Assembly: GCF_019649055.1 (NCBI RefSeq)
Contig: NW_026570290.1
Coordinates: 677,261-741,260 of the forward strand
DNA: 64,000 nt
Direction of reading: 5' to 3'
Source of the DNA: Paramacrobiotus metropolitanus
Lineage: Eukaryota > Tardigrada > Eutardigrada > Parachela > Macrobiotidae
Both the position numbers and the translations under genes were made by a program. The notes beneath the pieces are model-generated. The model did no database searches and was not told the origin of the DNA. It saw nothing but the letters and a program-made list of their open reading frames with translations. Below are positions 36,501 through 47,400 of the stretch, one piece after another (the stretch's first letter is position 1; each line of letters begins with the position of its first letter).

Positions 36501-39092
36501 CCACCTCAGAATGGGATGCTGAATCTGAGAAGTCCGAATCGGAGGAATCCGATGAAGAAGGGAATCCCCGTGTAAGAGTGGAAAAGTCGAAAGCACGACG
36601 GAAGCAGGGTGCGTCGGCCATTTCGGGGGATTGCTCAGAGCTAGAGACAATTAATAATGCAAGTAAGGGCCCGCAAAAGTCGGCACAGGATAAGGCGGAC
36701 AGGCATCAGGGCGGACGCCGAAATAAAGGACCACGCTGCCCAGTTTGCCGCAGTACGTCTTCTAAGATACGGATTGAGGAACATATCCGTGAGAAACATC
36801 CTGAAACGATTGCAACGCTTCCACCATTTATGATCTGCCTGTATCCGGGTTGTGGAGCCGCGTTTCTTACTGAGAGAGGCCTAAAGAACCACATGGCTAA
36901 GGTGGGTTATAGACGGACAGAGTACTGTAAATTGTAAAATTCGCAGCAAAAGGCGGAGAATCCGATAATAATTGTCTAGACCATTCCGTTCACAGTCTAT
37001 CAATTTTTCACTCCGTGCTCAAACTACCTTCCACTCTGACACAACCTTTAATTTTCCGGCACTGCCTTTAAAGCAGTTAGCTGTGTTGACTCAACTTACT
37101 GGCAAGTGCAAAGCACATATATTTTTTACATATACCGTGATTATCGAATTTGTGGCCCTGGGGTACACATAGTTCGAAGGCTATGGCGGAGGGGGCTTAT
37201 TTCGGGGAGGGGCGCATTTTCGGGGGGTGGCGTTATTTTTCGAACGCTATATTTTGGGAGGGGCATTATGTTATAAACAACTGCGCATCCTTTTCTAGTG
37301 AAACTGAACGCAATAATTACCGGTATACGCAACAGCGCAACCTTCCCAGCAATATTTTCGAGCATATACTTTTACTTAGTCCCTATACACCTTTTGTGCC
37401 AACTAATACCGCAATATGTTGATGTCCGTTTAGTTATTGCTCACACCACAATAATTTTTATAAAGCATTTGCGGTACACTTATCATTTTGCGCCGCATGG
37501 CATTTATTAGCGGTCCCCTGGGCGTAATTTCGGGGGGTGGCCGTATTTTTCAAACAGGGTCGGGGAGGGGGCTTATTACATTACAAGGGGGGGGGGGCTC
37601 TTATTGCGGGGGGGCACAAATTCGATAATTACGGTACTTTTTATACATATTGTAAGTTTGGTACCTTGGTCAGTTTAGTGGAACCCTGGATAGATGCAAA
37701 CAGTCTTCACATTTCTGTGTTTACGTAACTAACGTTTGTAAGTATAAAATTTGAAGGAGAGCGGGGAATAATGAAACTTTGGTACCAGTCGTTGTACGAG
37801 TACACCTGTTTGAGGTTTAACATTTTTTGAATCAATTTCACCCGCAACTCTCGCACCAGCGCACGAATGATTTTTTTTATGTTACAAATCATTGCGCTGC
37901 ACCGTGTGTGGTGCATCTGGTGCTATGCGCCAACTGCCAAGTTGCTTCCTTAAGAACGATTTTAGGAAATTACTTCTGTGTCCAGTGTAAGTATCTGTAA
38001 TATTTTAATAGATAAACTGACTTACTTTTTTATCGCTGAAAATTTCAGGCCCACCCCACCGGTACTCCTTGTAGCACGGTTTCGGAAGCCGATCGGCAGG
38101 CCGCTGCGGCGTACATTATCGAAACCGGTTTCCTGCATTTCCGTTGCACGGTGTGCCAGTTGAATTTCAGCCGAAAACCCCTGTTCGATCTCCACATGCT
38201 ACAGCACGCCGGTAGTGCCGTAGACTGCAGCGACAAGCGCCAATGTCCCGCCTGTGATTACACGGCAGCCCACCTCAAAGATTTATCCGACCACGTGGGG
38301 ACCCACGGATTCGGCTCCTGCACCCGGCAGCATTGCATTCTGTGCGGTCAGTGGATCAACAACCAAACTGGCGCCCGATTACGCCCGCACATGGATCGCT
38401 TCCATGCGGACGTGATGCTGCAGCGGAAGCAGCGGCAGCGTTTTCAGTGTGGCGAGTGCCAGAAGACCTTCGACACGGCCCACGCCAGGAACCAGCACGT
38501 GCATTATGTACATAAGAGGGCGGGAATGGTGTGTCTGTACTGCAGCACGATGATGCAGGGTATCAATCAATTCAATAAGCATGTCACTGAGCACAAGGTA
38601 GACAATGCGTTCCCGTGTCCACAGTGCACTGCCACATTCAGCACCTACCCGGAGATACGGGAACACTTTCGCAGCCACGATGCCAGTCGCACTTGTCTGA
38701 TTTGTCGGAAGGTGTGTCGCTCGGCAAAGCGGCTGGAAGGTCATCTGCGACTGTGTCTGAAGCAGAAAGCGTCGACCCGCCAGCGGGACCATCCCGCGTT
38801 GGACGACGGGGCAGCCATCGAGTTCCCGTGTTCGGTGTGCAGTAAGCGGCTTATGGGGATGCAAAGACTCCACAGCCATATGAAAAGGTGTCATTTTGTG
38901 GGCAGCGCCAAGGAGAAGCGGCTGCAGTGGAAGAAGGAGAAAGAGACCAATGCGCAGCTGAAGGCCTTCTTCCGACCCAAGAGAACCATGACGTTCGAGG
39001 AGTTTAATCATCGCTGCGAAGAGTGCCGGAAAGGGTTTCGATGGCGGGAGAATCTCCTCATCCATATTGACAAAAAGCACCCGTCTGGATGA
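30542..39092 (+). CDS. giant C2H2 zinc-finger protein 1
   Basis: Proposed exons: 30542..31193, 31460..31564, 31644..31724, 31780..32172, 32417..33880, 34050..34115, 34212..34721, 34830..34895, 34971..36080, 36225..36901, 38049..39092; 2,055 residues. Junctions 1-9 are phase 1 and the last is phase 0. About 37 fingers: six in A (exon 1), ten in D (exon 5), four in exon 7, six in the second A (exon 9), two in B (exon 10), nine in C (exon 11). The fingers lack TGEKP linkers, and several are C2HC (CPYCGKLL...HLGQNRC). Exon 4 has IKEE in VRAIKEELFGW, a sumoylation-type motif. Exon 10 has LRRSKRLS. Exons 6 and 8 are 66-bp copies, and exon 7 is a chimera. A nuclear nucleic-acid-binding role is inferred. 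It could instead be two or more transcripts, but the shared phases and the finger split across exons 10/11 favour one. Confidence 0.72.
34775..34826 (+). repeat. 26-bp tandem duplication in intron 7
   Basis: Two adjacent copies of a unit starting agatgatttgttgaatctct lie directly before the acceptor of exon 8 in zinc-finger gene 1. They differ only in the last few bases. Confidence 0.8.
37180..37620 (+). repeat. G-rich repeats in the last intron of zinc-finger gene 1
   Basis: Several diverged units of the form cgggg(a/g)gggg...ttattttt occur at about 37196-37270 and 37527-37620, including a G10 run near 37587. G runs of four or more are closely spaced on the plus strand, so G-quadruplex formation is possible. 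This intron sits where genes 2 and 3 carry the extra B' exon. Confidence 0.55.
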
Positions 39093-39541
39093 AAAAAGTT
39101 TTGAAATACCTTTTTTATTTACTTTAACTGTGAGTTTCTGGTTTCGTACTTTAATAACCTTTGTTAAATGGAACGCGCTAATATGTTACCGAGTTATTTA
39201 TTACGTAATTCCATGGTTTAGCTTGATTTTCTATTTCATTACCGCATGCCAGTGGGTTTTTTTTAAAACAAGGCTTAACGGATTTTGTCCGGTCTTCCTT
39301 TTCGCACTAATATTGTTAAAAGCAGCGCTTGAAAGAGACAGGTATGCGCATAACTGTGCATGCGCCTCACATTAGGTATTAGTACGACTATACGAGTGCA
39401 GTACTCCCCTTGATCTGGCCCATCTGGGTGATTAGGATTTGTTATTTGTATCCAACGCAGCGAGATGCTGCAATTGAGTCTTCGTCAAGAGCTAAAAAAA
39501 TTTATGGCGTCAGGAAGAGCGTCATCTGCTTACAGTACGAA

Positions 39542-39684
39542 TTCAAGCCGATCCGGATGATGATCACGTAATGGGCGGTAAAGGTAGAGCTATGCATATG
39601 GCCACTACACTACGTTTTGGTGTAACTAATTAATTTACATTTTTAGCCGTATGTTTTCGTGCTCATCATCCGGACCGGCTTGAA
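39542..39684. repeat. inverted repeat, 27-bp arms
   Basis: The arms 39542..39568 and 39658..39684 are reverse complements at 25 of 27 positions, separated by 89 bp. The arm starts ttcaagccgatccggatgat. It could be a short terminal-inverted-repeat element or a hairpin. No target duplication is evident. Confidence 0.7.
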
Positions 39685-40254
39685 CTGATAACACTTTGCA
39701 AATTCCGTACATTCATTATGATATGCCATTATGATATGTACAGACAGTACAGTTTATCGTATGTATACTTGTATATATCCAGTGATACTGAAGCTGTCTT
39801 TCAATGATGTGGCTAACTACCACCGCTAGTAATATACTGTAATTTAAATATTTGACCCGGGAATTATTCCCCTTGAAAGAAAAAAATTGCTCAACTGCGA
39901 TCGGTTTTACTTTACACAGTACAGTAAGAGTGAGTACAGTCGTTAAAGCAGATTCGCAGTTTCGTTTGTTGTTTTAGCGGCATGCAGCCTGCACCCGATC
40001 GACCGCACCGGAAGAGATGCGCGATATTTCTTGCATCCTGCCACCCAGTGGTAGCACGCAACGACGACGCGCTGTTTCATTGCATATGCAGTTATGCTTA
40101 CATTTCGTTGCCAAAGGCTCGAAATTATTTCTGTTTGGAAATACTAGTACAGAATTCAGAACTGCCGTTCTTGTTTTACGGATGTTGTGTTTCCCCTTCT
40201 TTTGTTTTCACGATCCAACAGCACTGCATGGATACTCAGTTGGAACTTGGATGT

Positions 40255-40500
40255 ACGAGCGTGCTCTCATTATTATTTGGACTTTACCGTCGCATTGCAA
40301 GGTGCAGTCTTGCCTGTTAGCTGTGACATCCACTGACTTAAGACTTGCGAACCGCGAACGTGGAAATGAATTTGCAGTACGGGGTATGGTATGCAGTTAT
40401 TTCTTTTTCTTATAGTTAGTGATGCCGCAACACTAACACTACGAGCACTGGTATACATGCTGGATTTCCCGTTCTTCGTTGTTGCAACAGCGTGCCTGGT
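40255..40500 (+). promoter_or_regulatory. conserved block upstream of zinc-finger gene 2
   Basis: This stretch matches 52688-52980 upstream of gene 3, with shared agcgtgctctcatt, a gcattgcaa/gattgcaaagtgcaatc segment, and 28 identical bases at 40465-40492 and 52936-52963. Conservation at the same place before two paralogues suggests a promoter or non-coding first exon. Confidence 0.45.
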
Positions 40501-41468
40501 CTCGGGAGTTTCTTGAGCTCGCCAGTGACGTGCGAAAGTTAGTTAGTGAAAGACCACGGACTTTCTGAGCTCTCGCATCCGCTAGAGACTTGTTTTATAG
40601 CAAATGTGACCATCTTATCAGAATCAGCGGATCTGGCCATCTTATCAGAATCTGTTCTGATCGAGAAGGGTGTTTGGATAAACACAAGAAACAGTGGTTG
40701 TCTTCCTCTTGCCACAGATACCTCGCCACAAACTCCGAAACCGTGGCCGTGTCGCTGGGAGGGGAAGATTGTTTGAAGCGGAGTAATATTTTTTTATCAT
40801 TTTCAGTATCATCCAGTTACCAAAATTAATGGCTTTTTTGGTAAATCATGGTCTTAATCTTACAGCAAATTATGTACCAGTGCTTTAGAAACGGGTGTAA
40901 TTTCGGGGGGGAGTGGGGGGGGGGTTTCACAGAATACGAATGGGTGCATAAATGTAATGTACTGTATTACCATTTATGTACCAATTTATCGCTTTTATGG
41001 AAGGCATCCTATTGCGAGAAAACGACTTATTTACGTTCTATCGTAGCCTACCTAATCAGAGGTTTTTTTCTTATTTAAAGCAACCAAATAGAAGAAATAC
41101 AGGGTAATGTCGTAGTGCGGTGGCTAGGATTTATGTATAGTGGGCGCTGTCCAGAAATACGCAAAAACCACATCGAATCTACCAACGTGATAAATCGACA
41201 CGACTTCTTAAACCGGCTTCTCAAGGAAATTTTTTCTGCAAATACAAAAAATTTTTCCTCATATCATTACTTACTAACAAATAATGTCATATTTGAATGC
41301 GTAGATGGGAAAGAAAGTACCATATGATCGACGCTTCCTGTGACTGATAATCATAATCTGCGCCATTGACTGCTGCAACCAACCAGTGCACTTCCCGGCC
41401 ACCGCAGTTCCTTTCGCATTCACCCGTTTATGCCCCCCGCGTGATGCACGACAGGATTCGTTGCCGAA

Positions 41469-44400
41469 ATGAGTTCAACAGAGTCCGCCGCGTCCATCAT
41501 TCAGTACATGCGCACCACCGGTTTATTCCAGTTCTATTGCGCTCCTTGCGGTAAGTACTTCCAGCATCTCTCTCTGCTGGAGCTCCACAACGCCACCCAT
41601 ACCCCGCCTGCCGAACCGCCCAGCCAGCGCCACTGTCCAGCCTGTGATCTCACCGGCAGCGACTTCCAACAGCTGGCCGAACATGTCATCCAGCATGCAC
41701 TGGGCAAAAACGACTGGGTGCGATGCTCGTTATGCGGGCTGGAAGTTAGCCGGGTTAAAGATAACCGCATGCAGATGCACCTGGAAACCAAACATCCCGG
41801 CGAGTTGGCAACCATCTGGGCGGATTGGCCGTTCCCCTGCGAACACTGTCCACGGCGGTATTTTCTCCGGAATCGGCTGGTGCGACATGTGGGCGAGATG
41901 CATCCGGACGCTTCCTTGCCGTCGGACCCCACGGAGGTGTGTCCGTACTGTGGGAAAGTGGTGACGGTGATGCATCTGCATCACAGGAAGAACCGATGCC
42001 GAGCCCCGTGGGATCGGCTACCGTATCGCTGTCAACAGTGTCAGAGCGGTTATTTCACTCACGGACAGTTCATTCAGCACGTTAAGAGTGTTCATAGAGG
42101 TCAGAACCATCCGGACGCCGCCTTACCGTTGGACCACATGAAAACGTGTCCCTACTGCGGGAAACTGTTTACGGCGCTGCGTCAACATCTAAAACAGAAC
42201 CGATGCCCAGCCCCGTGGGATCAGAAGCCACATAGATGCTACCGGTGTCAGACCGGTTACTGCACCCACGGGAGCTTCATGCATCACGTTGCTAAAGCCC
42301 ATGCGGGAGATGTCACAGTTGGTTTCGGTAAGCCGGCGATTCAGATTTTGTCAACTGAATGTCCTGTTAACCGCATTTTATAAAAGATCGAGTAAGCTAT
42401 AGTTTTGTGTTGTACAAGTACCTGCAGTCTGCAGATATTGCGGGTGTACATATTAGTTAAAAAATTAGTTATCGATTAAAATTTTTCAGGAACTGTTTTC
42501 GAAAAGGCAGGCTTCGTGTAAAGATAAAGGGAATAATATGGTCTTCAGGGGAATAATACTGCTCTAGTATATGTTAGAAGAAGGAGATGAACGCTCATCA
42601 TGCTGCTCCGCAGTATTTCCAAATTTTCTAAATTGTTTCCTTTGTTTTAATTCGTTTGATTTTTTTGCATATCGTAATTTTGACATACCACTGATTTTTA
42701 GCGCCCTCGTTAGGACAAACAACAGCGGATCGATCGGAAGCAGTTGACGGGGCTCACCATCGCCCCCAGGACAAATTGGGTAACATTCCTTGGGTAAATT
42801 CTTCAAGTTTCGCACCATTTATTTTAACCTGTTTAACAGAAGAAGCAGAAGCCCCTTTGTTGGAGGAAGTCGACATATTTAGTACTAAGGACGTTAGCGG
42901 AAACTCGGGTAATGCTGATTTGTGCCAAAATGGCTGTGTCTCCGTTTAATGTTTGGACTATATAGGCACTAGTGATGTGAAGCGCGCTACCGAGAATCCG
43001 GTTCTTATCCAGACGGAATCCATTGATGGAGATCCTCCTTTACTTGGCCTCACGGTGTCGGACGAGTTAACAGCACTAACGGTGCGTGCCGTTAAAGAAG
43101 AACTGTTGGGCTGGGTGGACAGCGATCCCTGGGGACTGCACAGCAGCGAACACCGTAACACGGGGCTGCCGTTCGGAGAAGAGGATCCCGATGCGACTGA
43201 CTGTTCTGTTATCATCGAAACGGAGAATTCCATCGTGCCTGCGTTAGTTAACGTCACGGATGATTCCGACACCGGCGACACGGCCCTCTTGTGTGCTGAA
43301 GAGTTGCTTGCTGATGATGAGATTGATGCTCTCCAGACCACTACATCGTCTGAGGTTGGTGGTTTTAAACGTATTAGTCGGCTCAAATCCAAAAAAAAAA
43401 TCGCAGGTTGTGAACCGTCAAGATGATGCAATGATTAGTCTGGAAGACAGTCTAGCGCTTGCATTGTAAAAAAGATGATATTGTTTCCATTTTAAATATG
43501 ACATCCTTGTGTTGCGGCATATTAATGCAACATCGGTCACTTGGGATGGCGTTGTCTATTCATAAATTTCTTGATATATATTTTTTCTTGATATATTTTG
43601 CGCCAGCCAACGCCGACATTGCGACGGCGTGGTGTGCCCTAGTGAATAGACAGTAGTTTGGTTTCTGGTTATTTTCGCAATTTTGCAGAAACGTTCGAAA
43701 GCCGTAACAGTGCCATCGCCAGCGGATGTCGCGGTGGCTCGCTCTTACATGAAAACCACCGGTCATTTCAACTACTTCTGTCCCCCGTGTCGCAGCACCT
43801 TTCCCACGATGCCGTTGCTTGATCTGCATAATGCATTATGTCATCCTATGACGGATGCCGGCAGCATTGATGTACCGGTAGGGAAGTGTCCCCAATGTGA
43901 TTACACCGGTCAGGAGATGCTCCAGCATGTTAATCAGCATGCTTTCAGCAAGAAAGACTGGGTACCGTGCTTACTCTGCGGCGAGGAAATCTATCAAAAA
44001 GAGACACATCTGTATAGTAAGATGCGTCGGCATGTGGAAGAACGGCACCCGGAAGAGTTCGATGCCATCTGCCCCGATGGGGAGCTGCAGTGCCCGGAGA
44101 TGGATTGCCGGGAAAAGTTCTTTTCCAGCGCACAGTTGGTGCGCCATATCAGCTCTGCTCATGAGAGAGAACGAGGGGACGATCAAGAGACCGTGTTGGA
44201 TCGGGCAACGCTTGAAGACCGGATGCAAGCACGGGACAACCCGAAAAGGAAATATCAAGGTGCCCAACATGTCCTGAGATTTCTGACCCGCCTCCAGGAA
44301 GAGTCTGGATACCAGTGCGATAAACGTCCGTCCGGGTTCATGGCTGAGGTATCTCCGTTGAATCACCTGAAAACCCACCATCCGGACGACAATGCGGTCC

Positions 44401-47400
44401 GGTGTGGGCAGTGTCAGCGTCGCTGTGACAGTGCCGGGGGGTTGGAGGAGCATGTCCGCGCGAAACATGTGGGATGGGAGTGTGTGTATTGCGGTGTGAC
44501 GATGGACAACCACAGGTGGCACCCGGCACAGCACAAAGTCGACGACAGGTTCCCCTGTCCGCAGTGTTCGAGGCTGTTTAAGCGGTATGCCGCCGTGACG
44601 CGCCATATGGAACGCGACCACTGGGCCAGCCATGTTTGTGTAGCTTGTGGACACATCTGCAAGACCTGGGCTGTGTCGAGAGCGCATGCACGCGCGTGTG
44701 GTGCAGTTGCTGGGGGAGACGATGACCTGCAGTGTGTAAAAGACGATGCGAGTGCTCAACGCGAACACGGCGCCGGAGTTGTTTTCCACAAGAAACTGGG
44801 CAAAGCGAAACGTGGTCGTCAACGGACTGGAGTCACGGGTAGGTTCAAGAGGCGCTTACAATGTGGATTGATTTTATTATCAAACATTTTTAAACCATGG
44901 AACGCGGTCGACTTCCGCCTGTGTTAGTCTACTAGGGAAGTGCACCGCTGCAGGCTAGCACTAAAAGACCGAAGCGAAGCCAGAAATTTCCGTAAGATGG
45001 TCCATTCTGAACAAAATCTTTTCCTGTATTACGAATTTTCGTCCAATTTTGAATTCACATATTTGTAGTCAACATTAAAATCTGCTGCCTATATTATGCA
45101 GTTTGAATGATTTGCCAACAACCTCAGAACGAAAGTTTACAGTAGAGCATTTTAGGGAAGAATATTGACAAAAATTCCACAGATAAAGCACGTCCACGTG
45201 TAGAGCTAGCACAAGCAGAGAAAAATTATCAAGTTGTGTTAGTTTAAAAACAATAATTACTGTATTTCTTCATAAGGAGTATACAGAAATGCATACGAAT
45301 TACTTAACTAAGGAGTACAACGAGTACTTTTTACAACCATAAATCTTATTCCGCCCTTAAAAATACATATTGACCCATTTGAGGGAAGTATGTCGGTCCC
45401 TGGTACCAAATTTTGTACACAAAACACTTTGTTTAACTTACAGTATTCCCAAACACTTTTTTGGTACCAAAATTCTCTCCTTCCCACTTTCCACCCGACA
45501 TTCATTCAATATTGCTGACCCACGTTTTCATCAGATTTCGTCGCTCAACAAACTTATTCAAAACCTGGATGCTAACTTCGGCAACATGTGATTACACGGA
45601 AAGAATTTGCAAAACTATAGCTATGTGTAGGTCAACAGCAACTGGCCAAGCCAAACAAAATTATGCTCGTTGGGGTACATTAGTACCCCACTGCGGGCCC
45701 TAATAAAAACGTTGCTGCTCCAAAAAAATTATTAAATAAAGAATTTACTCATTGATTCATTTCGCATAAAAAGGCACTAAATAAAATCACTAAAGGAAAA
45801 CAACCAATAAGCAAAATCAATAACTTACTACGATTTTCATAAAGGAAAAACACGAAGCACTGGAATCGGACCGTCTGCAATGTTAAAGAAACCGGTTTTG
45901 CACGTTGACAAAATTCAACAAATTTGAAATTTTTACAATGCCGATTTGTTTTATTAAATACACAGCAGTGAAAAACACACAGGCATTCCCATAATATCGG
46001 GGGCAAAACCAGTCTACCCGAACCGTCTCCCTGCACTGCTGCCGTCACCCGGCTGGAGATACTTACGTTGTGGCTAAACATGGTGTTACAGTATGTACCG
46101 CGCCCGATTTAGCCGTAATTATTATGTGTTGCCGTAACGTCACATTCCAGCCTGGTGACGGCAGCAGCGCCGTAAACCGGCTCCACTAAGACGGTTTTCC
46201 CCCCTATATAACCTCACACTATACTCTGGAATAATAATATATATAGGGTTTCTGCTATTACGTAATGCGTGAGCAGCGTGACCGACGGACAGATTATTGC
46301 GTGACCGACATGACCGACAAAAATTCCTGTTATCCTGAACATAGAGGACCTTCGCTTCGCTCGGTCGAAAATGTACTTATGTCGTACAGTGCGATGCAGC
46401 GTAATCAGTAATTTCTATCTATATAATGTACGTGATAGGAGCAAATTGATTCCCTGATTTAGACTGTTCGACATCTACGGTCGCGTGGCAGATGACCGGC
46501 AAACTGTTGCTCGGCATCGACAACCGGGACCCGTCTGTCTTACCTCCGTGCGAGCCGGTGAAGGGCGCTGATGCGGATAGAGTTGCGGCTGCATCTTGCC
46601 TCGTTGAATCCGCGTTACCGTGTGCAGCGTTAGCCATGACTGGGGAATCATTTCAGTTCACTTCCTTACCGCTAGATGTCGGTCAGTCAGCTATGCACGG
46701 TAGCGACGCCATTACCGACGGCGCGGTTGTGTCTTCCCTTGCCGAGTGCTTTCTTGCTGGAGATAATGATCAGTACGACCCACTAGACCCGGTAACTGCA
46801 TTATCCCCGTGTGACTCACCGCCACCACCATTGGGGAGGGGATCATCGTGTAGCACTCCGCATGGGGAAAGTTGCAATGGAGATTCATTAGCGGAAATGT
46901 GCAGTGGCATGGAAGCCGGCATTCCTAGTTTCTCGTGTTCATCTTCCCCTGGTGAGTCGTTTAAAGCTGGTGATAAAGAGCAGGACCCACAAAAGGCGCT
47001 GCTCCCACGGACTTCGCCGTCATCGCCTGTAGCGACTGAACAGTGGTGTGATATCCTGCTTGCGGAAATGCCAAGTGGAGATTCATTACTGGAAACGTTC
47101 GATGGCGTGAATTCTGCGCATTCCGCGTCCGTCATCGACTTCATGCGCACCACCGGCTTCTTTCAGTTCTACTGCGCTCCCTGCCGCAAAACCTTCCAGC
47201 ACCTCTCTCTGCTGGAGCTCCACAACGCCACCCATTCCCCTCCCGCCGAACCGCCCAGCCAGCGCCACTGTCCAGCCTGTGATTTTGCCGGCAACGACTT
47301 TCAGCAGTTGGCCGAGCATGTCATCCAGCACGCACTTGGCAAAAACGACTGGGTGCGATGTCCGTTTTGCGAGCAGAACGTTAGCCGTGTGAAAGATAAC

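Larger units (their letters stand above)
39093..41468. other. spacer between zinc-finger genes 1 and 2
   Basis: No protein gene is supported. It contains an inverted repeat (39542-39684), a block conserved upstream of gene 3 (about 40255-40500) and a G-rich run near 40903-40926. Confidence 0.5.

Noticed and set aside
38379-39080. Long minus-strand frames opposite zinc-finger exons (also 50824-51546, 43971-44822, 34286-34756)
   Set aside because: They are antisense shadows of repeated Cys/His codons; the plus-strand translation has clear fingers.
43650-43688. Upstream acceptor for the D exon of gene 2 at phase 1
   Set aside because: It would add a hydrophobic stretch (VVWFLVIFAIL) not found in the paralogues; the ttttgcag acceptor at 43688 is better.
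44925-45010. Possible short linker exon in zinc-finger gene 2
   Set aside because: Acceptors here lead to an in-frame stop or to a 33-bp piece without similarity to the 66-bp linker of genes 1 and 3.
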